A DNA stretch of 54,811 bases from positions 1 to 54,811 of the forward strand of contig JAUSBR010000012.1 in the NCBI GenBank assembly GCA_030651895.1, in the 5' to 3' direction. Every line of letters begins with the position of its first letter. The first letter of the stretch is position 1. Below are positions 22,201 through 31,378 of this stretch, in pieces. Source of the DNA: Sideroxyarcus sp. (GTDB taxonomy: Bacteria > Pseudomonadota > Gammaproteobacteria > Burkholderiales > Gallionellaceae). A program made the position numbers and the translations under genes. The notes below the pieces were generated by a model. That model did not search any database. It had not been told where the DNA came from and was given only the letters and a program-made list of their open reading frames with translations.

Positions 22201-24481
22201 CCACATGGCCCGCGGCCTCTTCGGTGGCGATACTGAACAGCATCAGCGACAGGCTGACCGATCCGATTTCGACCGGACCTTCCTCGACTTCCGGAACCAC
22301 TGTTTCAGTGGATTCAGGCTGTTCCGAGCGTCCGCCCTCGGGCTGCGGAATCTCCTTGCCGTTCTCGATGCAATCGGCAACGGTGAGCAACCAGGAAGTG
22401 TCGATGGTGGCGCTGGCACTGCCGCTGTGCAGCATGTCGACCCAGTGCTGAAACAGCACTTCGGCGTCGCCAATCATATCCAGCAGCTCGGGTGTGGCTG
22501 GCTTGTTGTCCTGCAGCCACTTGTTCATGGCGCGTTCCACCGCCCAGGCGACTTCGCCCAACTCGGCCAGACCGACCATGCGGCTGCTGCCCTTGAGTGT
22601 ATGGAAACTGCGGCGCATGGTGACCAGCGGTTCGCGGCTGTCCATATGCAGGCGGCTGATCTCCAGGTTGCTGCGCAATGTCTCCATGACCTCGCGCGCC
22701 TCTTCCAGGAACACCTCCAGCAGTTCTTCATCCTCGCCGCCGGTACGGATCGAAACACCGGCATGCACTGGTTCCTCCTCCGGCAGGGCGATATCCTCCT
22801 GGCCGGAAGCGGCGCGGACTTCGGTCATCTCCTGCAATACACTGCTCAGTGCGGAAGGATCCGGTTTCTGTCCGAGCACCAACCCGTGCACATATTCTTC
22901 CAGCGCGCTGATTGCCGCCGCTACCGTTCGCATCTCGGCGGCGGGTGGTGTAGTGCCCTGCACGTAACGCTCGGAAACCTGCCGCAGCATGCCGGTCAAT
23001 TGCACGGCGACTTCCAGCGACAGGATATGCAGACCGCCCTGCACCTGGCTCAACAGACGGCCGATATGGGTCAGATCGGCGCGCTTGGCAGAATTGTTGA
23101 AGAAAGCGTTCAGACTCTGCTCGATGAGTTGCAGATTGCCCTGCATCTCGGTCGCCAGCGGCACCATCGCCTCATGCTGTTCCATCTGGCAGTACAGCGA
23201 GACCAGATTGTTGAACTTGCCCTCGTCCTCGGGCAAGCGCATCGCGCTGGCCTGCAGGCGCGCGCTCAGGATGCGTGTCTGCTCATGGAAGCCGCTGCCC
23301 AGGTGGCGGTAATGCTCGATACCGCCTTCGAGCAGCAGCAGGGCCATCGCCATTTCCATCGACATGCGCTGCACGCGTTCCGGATCGTCGGCAAGCTGCG
23401 CGGATGTCTGGATCTGCTTGCACAGGAACTGCAGGGTGTTGCGGTCCAGATGTTCGGAAAGTTCGTGCAGTTTGGCGATCTCTTCGCCGAAGCGCTGGCA
23501 AGCGCCTGCTTCTTCGGCGATACAGTGTTCCCAGACTTCCTGGGCCAGACGCAGTTGCGCGCGCATGTTCTCGAGCAGCGCGGCCGTCTCGCTGGGTGGT
23601 AACGGCGGCTCTTCCGGCAGATAGACATCCAGCGCGTACACGCTCTTGACCTGCTCCACCGCATCGCTCACCGAATGGCTGCGCGCGATCAGATACAGCA
23701 TCTCGCTGATGGCGCTCTCCTCGTCGAAGGCGCTGCCGTCGGTCAGCGACTTCATCTTGAGGTCGATACGGCTGAGCACCTTCCTGACGTTGAGTTCGGG
23801 CGGAACACCTTCATGCATCAGGCAATCCAGCAGACCCGCAGCCACCCACCAGAAGCCGCGCTGCAGATTCTGCGGCGCGCAGGCGAAGGCGGCGCGCACT
23901 GCCGCCATCATCATGCGCAGGGATTCGGGGACATTATCCTGGCGCAGCCATTTCAGCAGCGCCTGCTGGAATTGCATGCGCGCGTTCTTGATGTGCGCCG
24001 CCGCCTCGCTGTCCTGCGGCACCTGCAGTAGGGTTTCGGGCAGCTCGACCTGTAGCGAGGGAAAGAACAAGTCGACGTCGAAGGCCATCTCCACTCCGCG
24101 CGCCTGCAGCATCTCTTGGTATTCGTGGAACAGGCGCAGCGTGGCATTGGTCGCGCCGTCGGCCAGGGCATCGAGATAATGGGTGAGGCCGAACAGGGCA
24201 CGGCGGATGACATCGCGGCGCAGGGCGGTGATGTCCTGCGGCTGGTTGAATTCCTGTAACTGCTTTTCCAGTTCCGCGCAGAACACGGACAGTCCAGTTA
24301 GCGATAGCATGCGCAACACACCGCCGATGCGGTGCAGTTCTTCCTGCGCATTCTTGAGAGCTTCGAGATTGCTGCCGCCGGAAGAGAAATAGTCCTCCAA
24401 TTCGCGGCTGATGTTCGCCAGCGAGCCATCCAAGCCCGGCTTGACCGACAACAACGGCAGCGTATTGAATTGTGCCTGCAC
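19244..24481 (-). CDS. chpA: Hybrid CheA-type kinase of the Pil-Chp system (ChpA/PilL)
   Basis: Central kinase that relays PilJ signals to PilG and PilH to control type IV pilus twitching. At 1745 residues it is shorter than the P. aeruginosa ChpA. Three histidine-phosphotransfer domains are evident, with His627 (FHTLKGSSRM), His787 (AHTLAGVNRTMG) and His1047 (LHTLKGSARM), after a long helical N-terminus of weak Hpt-like repeats. Then come a dimerisation region, the ATPase (LLRNAVAHGLETPE, DDGAGLAIARV, GRGVGLDVVRSEI), a CheW-like domain and a C-terminal receiver with Asp1672 in LLDVEMPRMDG. An acidic Glu/Pro-rich linker lies about residues 900-1015. GTG start with AAAGGA upstream; nine bases from pilJ. 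Confidence 0.95.
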   Translation of the reverse strand: MQAQFNTLPLLSVKPGLDGSLANISRELEDYFSSGGSNLEALKNAQEELHRIGGVLRMLSLTGLSVFCAELEKQLQEFNQPQDITALRRDVIRRALFGLTHYLDALADGATNATLRLFHEYQEMLQARGVEMAFDVDLFFPSLQVELPETLLQVPQDSEAAAHIKNARMQFQQALLKWLRQDNVPESLRMMMAAVRAAFACAPQNLQRGFWWVAAGLLDCLMHEGVPPELNVRKVLSRIDLKMKSLTDGSAFDEESAISEMLYLIARSHSVSDAVEQVKSVYALDVYLPEEPPLPPSETAALLENMRAQLRLAQEVWEHCIAEEAGACQRFGEEIAKLHELSEHLDRNTLQFLCKQIQTSAQLADDPERVQRMSMEMAMALLLLEGGIEHYRHLGSGFHEQTRILSARLQASAMRLPEDEGKFNNLVSLYCQMEQHEAMVPLATEMQGNLQLIEQSLNAFFNNSAKRADLTHIGRLLSQVQGGLHILSLEVAVQLTGMLRQVSERYVQGTTPPAAEMRTVAAAISALEEYVHGLVLGQKPDPSALSSVLQEMTEVRAASGQEDIALPEEEPVHAGVSIRTGGEDEELLEVFLEEAREVMETLRSNLEISRLHMDSREPLVTMRRSFHTLKGSSRMVGLAELGEVAWAVERAMNKWLQDNKPATPELLDMIGDAEVLFQHWVDMLHSGSASATIDTSWLLTVADCIENGKEIPQPEGGRSEQPESTETVVPEVEEGPVEIGSVSLSLMLFSIATEEAAGHVEALRNQLAVLHETESHIVTYDFMRAAHTLAGVNRTMGFVQIAELAYALELWLEERIDKPHVVNDEQIALIDKVVERLDEMCALVREQRQEPQPQPDLIGLLQADRSLTHIDVTPAPLDLELPELPEQEIETPAVVEELPVLDFDLPETTEEHTAVEQAAEAELLSEITLDFAPVSAEILLEAPAAEPEPATPEVMLDFALPTESMPEAVETTAPAEDEEFATTDEPEPEAAPVQRERSVHDEIDEQLLPIFLEEAHELYPQIGTTLRAWREKPNDAQLGRNLQRSLHTLKGSARMAGAMRLGELTHRVEDRVESALAKGEFSAALWSELDNYQDRIGSAIEQLQQPHAAEPSAAEPSLAEQQAQLEITQTISKQALEIGAERAMQAALLRVRSDTVDRLVNEAGEVSVARSRIELELSEFKNNVQELTESVNRLRKQVREIEIHAEGQMQARISISGDSAEKFDPLEFDRFTRFQELTRFMNESVHDVQTVQQTLLKNLAETEAALSAQAQLNRDLQQGLMNIRMVPFSSISERLYRIVRQTGKELGKRANLDLSGTEVELDRSVLEKMTAPFEHLLRNAVAHGLETPELRERAGKEPIGEIRLSLQQESNEVVFELSDDGAGLAIARVREKAVENGVLQEGEEISDELAMQLIFTPGLSTASEITEISGRGVGLDVVRSEITALGGRVDVSSEPGRGVRFTIHLPLTLAVSKVLMIRAGQNVYALPSIMIENVQQLKPAALEASYKQQYVEWQGARYPLHYLARLLGDDDIEVESLPHNPVLLLRAGEHRIAVHVDELRGNQEVVVKNIGPQLARLPGIAGATVSGNGTVILIINPVAFTQRIVVSRKIAKAEAAAVHKVPVVMVVDDSLTVRKITSRLLARSGYQVLTAKDGVDAMEQLTEVLPDIMLLDVEMPRMDGFELAKRMRQDNRTKDLPIIMITSRTADKHRRYALELGVNEYMGKPYHEEELLEHIARLVEAFPVQ

Positions 24482-24490
24482 AGTCGTCCT

Positions 24491-26512
24491 TTACAGTTTG
24501 AAGCCGGATACCGAGCTGCTCAATTCGCTCGCCAAGCCTTCCAACTGAACAACGGATGCATTGGTGCGCTGCGTGCTTTGCGATGTCTGCTCGGTGATCT
24601 TCAGAATGTCGCTCATGACGCCAGCCACTTCGCGCGCCATGTCGGTCTGCACCTGGGTGGACACCGAGATACTGTTCACCAGGTCGGTCAGTTCGCGCGT
24701 GGATGATTCGATCTCGCGCAGCGCCTGACCGGCGGCGTCGGACAGTTTCGCCCCGTCCACCACACCCTGCGTGCTCTTTTCCATAGCGGCCACGGCGTCC
24801 TGCGTGTCGCTCTGAATGGTCTTCACCAGCATACCGATCTGCTTGGTCGCCTCGGCGGAACGTTCCGCGAGGCGCTGCACTTCTTCCGCCACCACCGCGA
24901 AGCCGCGTCCCGCTTCGCCCGCCGACGCCGCCTGGATGGCCGCGTTCAGCGCCAGCACGTTGGTCTGTTCGGTGATGTCCGAGATCAGGTCCACGATCTC
25001 GCCGATCTCCTGCGAGCTTTCACCCAGTCGCTTGATACGCTTGGAAGTGTCCTGGATCTGTTCGCGAATACCGTCCATGCCGGACACCGAGTTCTGCACC
25101 GCACGGGCGCCGCGCTCGGTCACTTCCAGCGTGCGTCGCGCCACCTCGGAAGACTGCGACGCGCTGCTGTCGACTTCCTGAATCGACTTGGTCATCAGTT
25201 CAACCGCGCCGCCCGCGTCGCGGATCTCGGTCGCCTGTTTCTGCGTCGCGTTCAGCAGTTCCTTGGTCACGGTACCGGCTTCGCCGGTGGCGCGCGCCAC
25301 CTGTTGCGAGGCGGTGATGACGCGCGACACCAGTTTGCGCAACTCGTCGGTGGTGTAGTTCACCGAGTCTGCGATCGCGCCGGTGATGTCTTCCGACACC
25401 GTGGCGCGGATGGTCAGGTCGCCGTCGGCCAGGTCGGACAGTTCGTTCATCAGGCGCAGAATCGCCTGCTGGTTGTTGCGGTTGGTCGCACCGGCCTCGC
25501 GCTCGCGGCGCTTGGATTCGTCCAGATATATCTTGGAGAGCATCAGCAGCGTCAGCAGCAGCATGCCGCCGGAGAAGAACACCGCAAAACTGGTGGCCCG
25601 TGCCGTGGTCGTGCGCTCGTAGTCGTTCACCAGCTTCTGCGTCGTCGACAGCAACTGCTCGCCTTCTTCCAGGATGCTTTTCCCCGCAAGCCGCGAGGTC
25701 AGCACATCACCCGCGTTGGCGGCGATGAAGCCCACCACCGACTGGTAACCCTCGAAGTCTTCCTTCAACAGCATCACCGTGGCATCGCTCTGCGGCAGCT
25801 GTTCCAGCAGTTCCGTGGCTTCGCGGATCTTGGGTTCCAGACCCGGCAGGTCCTCGGTCGAGGCCGAGGTCAGCACCATCTGCACCGCGCTGGTGATCTG
25901 CTCGATCAGGCGGTTGAGGCGGTCGGCCTTGGCGGCGTAGGCAGGTGTGGCCCGCTCCGACACCTGGTTGGACAGGTTCAGCATGTCGCGTTGGCCGGCG
26001 GCGCCGCGTTCCAGCGTGACGAGCAGCGGACGGCCTTTTTCCAGTTCGTCCAGCAGCACGCCCATGCGCTTCCAGACGACCAGCAGCTGCCTCAAGGACT
26101 CGCGCGCCTGTCCTTCGGTGGGCGGCAGGTCAGCCGAACCTTTGTCCAGTGTGTTCAGGATGACCGAGAACTCGGCACGGGTCGCCTCCAGTCCCTCGAA
26201 CGCCGCCGAATCGCCGGAGAAACTGGCCGCCGCGTCTTTCGCCAGCCGTTGCGACAGCATCAGCAGCTTGGAGGATTGCGCCACGTAGCGCGAGGCGTGC
26301 GACGAGTCGCGCGTATCCAGATAGGTGAACACCGCCGCAACCAGCAGGAAGAACAACAGCAAGCCGCCGAGCACTCGCAATTGCTTGTCGAAGGATTGTT
26401 TGCTGAACCAGGGGAGCTGGATCGTCTTGATCTCGCCCGGTCCGCCGTCTCCCTTTTTGATGAAGCTCTGCGCCGGTTTCTTCGACAAACTGAACGGTAA
26501 CTTGAAAGCCAT
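24491..26512 (-). CDS. pilJ: Methyl-accepting chemotaxis protein PilJ
   Basis: Inner-membrane receptor feeding the ChpA kinase. The 673-residue protein has a first membrane helix at about 46-65, a periplasmic PilJ-type region, a second helix at about 302-325, a HAMP-like segment and a cytoplasmic signalling helix pair with the conserved tip [21 protein letters not shown] and [16 protein letters not shown]. The frame is open for 90 codons upstream, but that overlaps pilI; the ATG at 26512 follows a strong GGGAGGAGAAG Shine-Dalgarno. No CheR-type methyltransferase (pilK) or methylesterase (chpB) adjoins it. Confidence 0.95.
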   Translation of the reverse strand: MAFKLPFSLSKKPAQSFIKKGDGGPGEIKTIQLPWFSKQSFDKQLRVLGGLLLFFLLVAAVFTYLDTRDSSHASRYVAQSSKLLMLSQRLAKDAAASFSGDSAAFEGLEATRAEFSVILNTLDKGSADLPPTEGQARESLRQLLVVWKRMGVLLDELEKGRPLLVTLERGAAGQRDMLNLSNQVSERATPAYAAKADRLNRLIEQITSAVQMVLTSASTEDLPGLEPKIREATELLEQLPQSDATVMLLKEDFEGYQSVVGFIAANAGDVLTSRLAGKSILEEGEQLLSTTQKLVNDYERTTTARATSFAVFFSGGMLLLTLLMLSKIYLDESKRREREAGATNRNNQQAILRLMNELSDLADGDLTIRATVSEDITGAIADSVNYTTDELRKLVSRVITASQQVARATGEAGTVTKELLNATQKQATEIRDAGGAVELMTKSIQEVDSSASQSSEVARRTLEVTERGARAVQNSVSGMDGIREQIQDTSKRIKRLGESSQEIGEIVDLISDITEQTNVLALNAAIQAASAGEAGRGFAVVAEEVQRLAERSAEATKQIGMLVKTIQSDTQDAVAAMEKSTQGVVDGAKLSDAAGQALREIESSTRELTDLVNSISVSTQVQTDMAREVAGVMSDILKITEQTSQSTQRTNASVVQLEGLASELSSSVSGFKL

Positions 26513-26534
26513 TTCTTCTCCTCCCGAGCGCGTC

Positions 26535-27032
26535 CTACGCGCCGATCTGTAAAAATTCCGGCTGGTGCAGCAATTGCGCCAGGTCCAGCTTGCGCCACAT
26601 TTGACCACTGGCATCCCGCAGATGCACCTCGCCGTCCCGTTCGTCGCGTTCCCAATCCCTGGAGTTGCGCAGTCCCAGCACGCGCGACACCACCAGGCCG
26701 GCATTGAAAGCGAACTTGTGGCCCGCCAGCAGCACGCGGCTCTGGCCTTCGCGCGGGGTCGGGACGCCACCCATGTACACACCGGTATCGACGATGCTGT
26801 AGAGGTTGCCGCGCACGTTGGCGACGCCGCAGTACCAGGGTTTCGTCAGCGGAACCGGGGTTAACGGCGGTAACGGCAAAACTTCGCTGATATCGGCCAT
26901 GTCGACCAGCCAGTATTCCTCGCCCACCAGCACGCCCAGTGTGGAGGCGTGATCGCTGCCGCCCGCTACTTGGGCTTGCAGGCGATCCAGCACGGTCTGC
27001 TGGAATTCGCGCAGGTTGAAGCGCTTCGACAT
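26535..27032 (-). CDS. pilI: CheW-like coupling protein PilI
   Basis: Adaptor that connects PilJ to ChpA. The 165-residue protein is a single CheW domain: [21 protein letters not shown], then the highly conserved [20 protein letters not shown] and [17 protein letters not shown]. It lies 13 bases after pilH and 22 before pilJ, in one transcription unit. Confidence 0.94.
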   Translation of the reverse strand: MSKRFNLREFQQTVLDRLQAQVAGGSDHASTLGVLVGEEYWLVDMADISEVLPLPPLTPVPLTKPWYCGVANVRGNLYSIVDTGVYMGGVPTPREGQSRVLLAGHKFAFNAGLVVSRVLGLRNSRDWERDERDGEVHLRDASGQMWRKLDLAQLLHQPEFLQIGA

Positions 27033-27045
27033 ATCGGTCTGTCGG

Positions 27046-27411
27046 TCAGCCTAGCGCGGCGATCTTGCCGAGCAACTCGTCGGCACTGATGGGCTTGGTG
27101 ATGTAGTCCTTCGCGCCCTGGCGCATGCCCCAGATCTTGTCGGTCTCCTGCCCCTTGGTGGTGCAGATGATGATCGGGATATGCTGTGTCGCCGGATCCT
27201 GTGTGATCGCCTTGGTCGCCTGGAAGCCGTTCAGTCCCGGCATCACCACATCCATCAGGATCAGGTCCGGCAGTTCGGTCTTGGAGCTCTCCACGGCTTT
27301 CTCCCCGCTTTCGGCGTAGACCACGGTAAAGCCCTTCTTGCCCAGGATATCCCCCAGTACATGGCGCTCCGTTGCGGAGTCGTCCACTACCATCACTTTT
27401 TTAATTGCCAT
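27046..27411 (-). CDS. pilH: Response regulator PilH
   Basis: A 121-residue stand-alone receiver domain that receives phosphate from ChpA and is linked to pilus retraction or phosphate drain. The acidic pocket is VVDDSATER with the phosphoacceptor Asp54 in LILMDVVMPGLNG, then CTTKGQETDK and the Lys of KDYITKPIS. The start at 27411 has GAGG nine bases upstream; an ATG three codons earlier is too close to it. The gene overlaps the end of pilG by 11 bases. Confidence 0.94.
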   Translation of the reverse strand: MAIKKVMVVDDSATERHVLGDILGKKGFTVVYAESGEKAVESSKTELPDLILMDVVMPGLNGFQATKAITQDPATQHIPIIICTTKGQETDKIWGMRQGAKDYITKPISADELLGKIAALG

Positions 27412-27811
27412 AATCCACATCCTCAGGTTGCTTGTTTGTATGCATAGTCACTGCTTCGATCAGACTCTTCTTGCTGAATGGTTTGGTCAGATACTGGTCG
27501 GCGCCGACCAGTTTGCCGCGCGCGCGGTCGAACAGGCTGTCCTTGCTGGTCAGCATGACAACCGGAGTGTCCTTGAAAGCTGCGTGGTTCTTGATGAGGG
27601 CACAGGTCTGATAGCCATCAAGGCGCGGCATCATGACGTCGACGAAGATGATATCGGGTTTGTTGTCGACCACCTTGGAGAGGCCGTCGAATCCATCTTC
27701 CGCCAGCACGACCTTGCAGCCGGCTTGCGTAAGGAATATCTCACCGCTGCGGCGTATGGTGTTGCTGTCGTCGATGAGCACTACCCGGATCCCCGATAAA
27801 TTCTCGCTCAC
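27401..27811 (-). CDS. pilG: Response regulator PilG
   Basis: A 136-residue receiver, the ChpA output linked to pilus extension. The acidic residues are in VLIDDSNTIRRS, the phosphoacceptor Asp58 in IIFVDVMMPRLDGYQTCALIKN, and the conserved Lys in DQYLTKPFSKKS. The GTG at 27811 is preferred over the GTG at 27820: it gives the same spacing to VLIDDS as in P. aeruginosa PilG, and the AAGGG Shine-Dalgarno is then eight bases away instead of adjacent. It is the first gene of the pil-chp unit. Confidence 0.94.
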   Translation of the reverse strand: MSENLSGIRVVLIDDSNTIRRSGEIFLTQAGCKVVLAEDGFDGLSKVVDNKPDIIFVDVMMPRLDGYQTCALIKNHAAFKDTPVVMLTSKDSLFDRARGKLVGADQYLTKPFSKKSLIEAVTMHTNKQPEDVDYGN

Positions 27812-27845
27812 GTTCGCCACCCTTGATTGTTTTTATGCCCCGTTG

Positions 27846-27863
27846 GGCGGGAACAGGCCCGCC
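27846..27863. terminator. Hairpin between trkH and pilG
   Basis: GGCGGG (27846-27851) and CCCGCC (27858-27863) form a perfect six-base stem with a six-base loop in the 101 bases between trkH and pilG. There is no clear U-tract on the minus strand, so it may be a weak trkH terminator or an RNA stabiliser. I see no convincing promoter for pilG beside it. Confidence 0.35.
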
Positions 27864-27912
27864 AGCCGCGATGCTACCGCATTTGTCCTTGCACGTTCAA
27901 TGTTTCCGCGCC

Positions 27913-29373
27913 TTAGCGCCTCCAGAAAGCGGGCGTGAACAGGATCAGAACCGTGAAAATCTCCAGTCGCCCGACCAGCATGCCGAAGGTGCAGACCCAG
28001 GTCTGAAAATCGGTCAGCCCGGCAAAATTGCCGGCTGGGCCGACTTCGCCCAAACCGGGGCCGATATTGTTGACCGATGCGAGCACCGCGGTGAAGCCGG
28101 TGACGAAATCAAGCCCGCTGATCAGCAGCACGAAGGTCAGCGTGGCGATGGTCATGAAATACAGGAAGATGAAACCCAGCACGGCAAACACGATGTTGTT
28201 GGCCACCACATGGCCGCCGATCTTCATCGGGTTGACTACCGTCGGGTGCAGCAGTTTGAGGAATTCGCGCCCGGCCTGCTTGATCAGCACCAGAGTCCGT
28301 ATCATCTTGATGCCGCCGCCGGTCGAACCCGAACTGGCGCAGATGCAGCCGAGGAAGAACATCCACATCGGCGCGAAGATGGGCCATTGTCCGAAATCCA
28401 CACTGGCATAACCGCTGTCGGTCGCGATGGAGACCAGGTTGAAGCTGGCATGGCGCAGCGCCGTCAGGAAGTCGGGATAAACCTCGCGCCACCACAGGAA
28501 CAATGCGATACCGAAACAGCTGGCAACGATCAACCCGACGGATGCGACGGCCTCGGCATCGCGCAGATATATGCGCAACGACTTGCCGCGCCAGACGAGG
28601 AAATGGGTGGCAAAGTTCACCACCGCGAACAGCATGAACACGATCAGCACGAACTCGATCAGTGGCGAATTGAAATAGCCGACGCTGGCATCATGCGTGG
28701 AAAACCCCCCCAACCCCATGGCCGAAAAGGCGTGGCAGACCGCGTCCAGCCAGTTCATGCCCGCCCATTTCAGAGCCAGGATACACACCAAAGTCACCGC
28801 CACATATACGATCCACAGACTGCGCGCGGTATCGGCGATGCGCGGAGTCAGCGCGCTGTCCTTCATCGGGCCCGGCGTCTCGGCCTTGAACAACTGGCGA
28901 CCGCCGATACCCAGTAGCGGCAACACCGCCACCGCCAGCACGATCACGCCCAGACCGCCTATCCATTGCAACTCATGGCGCCAGACATTGATCGCGGGCG
29001 GCAGATTGTCCAGCCCGGTCAGTACTGTCGCGCCCGTGGTGGTCATGGCGGACATGGTCTCGAAATAGGCGTTGGTGAAAGACAGGTCGGGGATCATCAT
29101 CAGCAGGGGGATCGTGCCGAACGCCGGCATCGCCGTCCACATCGCGACCACCAGCAGATAGCCGTGGCGGATGGACAGTTCGCCCCGGTAGCGGCGCGTC
29201 ACCAGCCACATCAAGGTACCGGCGCTGAACGTCCACAACATGGTCAGCAGGAAATCCCACAGCATGATGTAGTCACTGTAGATAAGCGCGGTGACGATGG
29301 GCAGCAGATAGGCGAAGCTGAACACCACCAGCATCAGGCCCAGGGCGTGGAATACAGTGAATAAACGACGCAT
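27913..29373 (-). CDS. trkH: Trk potassium uptake protein TrkH
   Basis: Channel-like membrane subunit of the Trk potassium importer. The 486-residue protein has the repeated membrane-pore-membrane units, with selectivity-filter-like stretches MTTTGATVLTGLDNLP, SAMGLGGFSTHDASVGYF, IATDSGYASVDFGQWP and ASVNNIGPGLGEVGP. GSTGGGIKM is the conserved intramembrane loop that gates the pore. Its ATG overlaps the trkA stop by one base (TGATG), so TrkA and TrkH are made together. Confidence 0.96.
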   Translation of the reverse strand: MRRLFTVFHALGLMLVVFSFAYLLPIVTALIYSDYIMLWDFLLTMLWTFSAGTLMWLVTRRYRGELSIRHGYLLVVAMWTAMPAFGTIPLLMMIPDLSFTNAYFETMSAMTTTGATVLTGLDNLPPAINVWRHELQWIGGLGVIVLAVAVLPLLGIGGRQLFKAETPGPMKDSALTPRIADTARSLWIVYVAVTLVCILALKWAGMNWLDAVCHAFSAMGLGGFSTHDASVGYFNSPLIEFVLIVFMLFAVVNFATHFLVWRGKSLRIYLRDAEAVASVGLIVASCFGIALFLWWREVYPDFLTALRHASFNLVSIATDSGYASVDFGQWPIFAPMWMFFLGCICASSGSTGGGIKMIRTLVLIKQAGREFLKLLHPTVVNPMKIGGHVVANNIVFAVLGFIFLYFMTIATLTFVLLISGLDFVTGFTAVLASVNNIGPGLGEVGPAGNFAGLTDFQTWVCTFGMLVGRLEIFTVLILFTPAFWRR

Positions 29374-30746
29374 CAGAAGAACCCGAGACTGACCTGGAAC
29401 AGTTTTTCGACCTTCTTCACCATCTTCTTGTCCACCACGAAGACGATGACATGGTCTTCCGCCTCGATCACCGTGTCGTGATGCCCCATGATGACCTCTT
29501 CGCCGCGCACCAGTGCGCCGATCGTTGCACCTTTGGGCAGGTCGATGTCACCGATGCGGCGCCCGACCACGCGCGAAGATTCGCGGTCTCCATGCACCAC
29601 CAGTTCCAGCGCTTCAGCCGCCCCGCGCCGCAGGGAGTGCACTTCCGCCACATCGCCCTGGCGCACATAAGCCAGCAACGAACCGATGGTGACATGCGCG
29701 GGCGACAGTGCGATGTCGATCTTGCCGCCCTGCACCAGATCGACGTAGGCGCTGCGGTTGATCAGCGCGATCACCTTGCGCGCGCCGCCCTGCTTGGCCA
29801 GCAACGAGGACATGATGTTGTTTTCGTCGTCGTTGGTCAGCGCGCAGAACACGTCGACCTCCTTGACGTTCTCCTGCTGCATGAGCTTCTCGTCGGTACC
29901 GTCGCCGTTGAGCACCAGCGTATTGGTCAGTTCGCTCGCCAGCCGCTGGCAGGATTTCTTGTTGAACTCGATGAGTTTGACGTTGTAGTCGCGTTCCAGC
30001 GCCTTGGCCAGACGCCGGCCGATATTGCCGCCGCCGACGATCATGACGCGTTTGGTCGGCTTGTCCATGCGCCGCATCTCTTTCAGCACGCGGCGGATGT
30101 TGTCCGATGCCGCGATGAAGAATATCTCATCGCCGGCAAGCACCTCGGTGCCCCCTTCCGGGATGATGGCCCTGTCCTGGCGGAAGATCGCCGCCACGCG
30201 CGTTTCCACTTGAGGCATATGCGTGCGCAGGAAACTCAGCGGCTTGTTCACCAGCGGCCCGCCTTCGAAGGCTTTCACCGCGACCAGCGACACTTTGCCG
30301 TTGGCGAATTCCAGCACCTGCAAGGCTTCGGGGAACTCGATCAGCTTGGTGATGTAATCGGTGAGGATCTGCTCGGGGCAGATGGAGAAATCGACACAGA
30401 AGTTGTCGCGGTTGAACAACTCCTCGCGCTTGAGGTAATCGACAGTACGGATACGCGCGATGCGCGTCGGCGTGTTGTACAGACTCGCCGCCAGTTTGCA
30501 CGCGACCAGGTTCACCTCGTCACTCTGCGTCACCGCCAGCAGCATGTCGGTATCGGCGATGCCGGCCTGTTCCAGCGTGGAGGGATGCGCGGCATTGCCG
30601 ACGACCGTGCGCAAGTCCAGCCGGTCCTGCAACTGGATCAGTTTTTCTCCGTCGGAATCGACCACGGTGATGTCGTTGGCTTCGCCGACCAGGTTCTCCG
30701 CCACCGTCGAGCCGACCTGCCCGGCCCCTAGGATCAATATCTTCAC
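29373..30746 (-). CDS. trkA: Trk potassium uptake regulatory subunit TrkA
   Basis: Cytoplasmic NAD(H)/nucleotide-binding subunit that gates TrkH. The 457-residue protein holds two RCK units, each with a Rossmann motif: MKILILGAGQVGSTVAENL at the N-terminus and RVMIVGGGNIGRRLAKALE near residue 233, plus C-terminal subdomains after each. It begins at GTG inside the stop of the upstream thioredoxin-like gene (GTGA overlap) and ends in a TGATG overlap with trkH. Confidence 0.96.
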   Translation of the reverse strand: MKILILGAGQVGSTVAENLVGEANDITVVDSDGEKLIQLQDRLDLRTVVGNAAHPSTLEQAGIADTDMLLAVTQSDEVNLVACKLAASLYNTPTRIARIRTVDYLKREELFNRDNFCVDFSICPEQILTDYITKLIEFPEALQVLEFANGKVSLVAVKAFEGGPLVNKPLSFLRTHMPQVETRVAAIFRQDRAIIPEGGTEVLAGDEIFFIAASDNIRRVLKEMRRMDKPTKRVMIVGGGNIGRRLAKALERDYNVKLIEFNKKSCQRLASELTNTLVLNGDGTDEKLMQQENVKEVDVFCALTNDDENNIMSSLLAKQGGARKVIALINRSAYVDLVQGGKIDIALSPAHVTIGSLLAYVRQGDVAEVHSLRRGAAEALELVVHGDRESSRVVGRRIGDIDLPKGATIGALVRGEEVIMGHHDTVIEAEDHVIVFVVDKKMVKKVEKLFQVSLGFF

Positions 30747-31300
30747 GCTTCACCTTTCCACTTGATGGAACAGCCCATGCTGGCGATCTGTTCGCGCGGG
30801 CCCTGCCCGGTCTTTGCAACTTGCAACATGGCATCAAACAGATCGCGTGTAGCGTCCGCCACGGCTTCCTTGCGCGAGGCATCCAGCCGTCCGCGATACT
30901 GCAATTCCAGGTTTGCGTTGAAACCGAAGAAATCCGGTGTGCATACCGCGCCGTAGTCCTTCGCGATCTGCTGCGTCTCGTCCCACACATAGGGGAAGGG
31001 ATAGTTGTACTGCTGCGCAACGAGCTTCATGTTGTCGAACGAGTCTTCCGCATAGTCGGCGGGATCGTTGGACATGATGGCGATGCTGTTGATGCCGTGC
31101 TGCTGCAGTTCGCGCGTATCGCGGATGATGCGGTCGCGGATCGATTTGACATAGGGACAGTGGTTGCAGATGAACATCACCAGCAGACCGTTCGGGCCTT
31201 TCGCGCTTTCCAGGGTGTAGCGCTTGCCGTCCACACCAGACAGGTCGAACGGACGCGCCTTCCAGCCGAAATCGCACAGCGGAGGTTGCAAACTGACCAT
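30743..31300 (-). CDS. Thioredoxin-fold redoxin (AhpC/TSA-like)
   Basis: A 185-residue protein of the redoxin group with a CxxC active site in LVMFICNHCPYVKSIRDRI (Cys45 and Cys48 approximately). FDLSGVDGKRYTLES is the N-terminal beta part, and CTPDFFGFNANLELQYRGRLD the cis-Pro region. No signal peptide is evident, so it probably acts in the cytosol on thiols or peroxides. It overlaps trkA by four bases; a link between redox state and potassium uptake is suggested only by this position. It is divergent from rsmE. Confidence 0.82.
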   Translation of the reverse strand: MVSLQPPLCDFGWKARPFDLSGVDGKRYTLESAKGPNGLLVMFICNHCPYVKSIRDRIIRDTRELQQHGINSIAIMSNDPADYAEDSFDNMKLVAQQYNYPFPYVWDETQQIAKDYGAVCTPDFFGFNANLELQYRGRLDASRKEAVADATRDLFDAMLQVAKTGQGPREQIASMGCSIKWKGEA

Positions 31301-31319
31301 CTTGTTCTCGCTCCCAAAG

Positions 31320-31348
31320 TTTAACGCTCTTTTTCTGGCCGTTATATT
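31320..31348 (+). promoter_or_regulatory. Possible sigma-70 promoter of rsmE
   Basis: TTTAAC (31320-31325) and TATATT (31343-31348) with a 17-base spacer lie about 31 bases before the rsmE ATG. The -10 matches five of six consensus bases, the -35 only three. Confidence 0.4.
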
Positions 31349-31378
31349 ATCACGCCCGTAATCAAGCCATTTGCCGCT

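Noticed and set aside
26513..26782. N-terminal extension of pilJ into pilI
   Set aside because: It would overlap pilI out of frame; a strong Shine-Dalgarno exists before the ATG at 26512.
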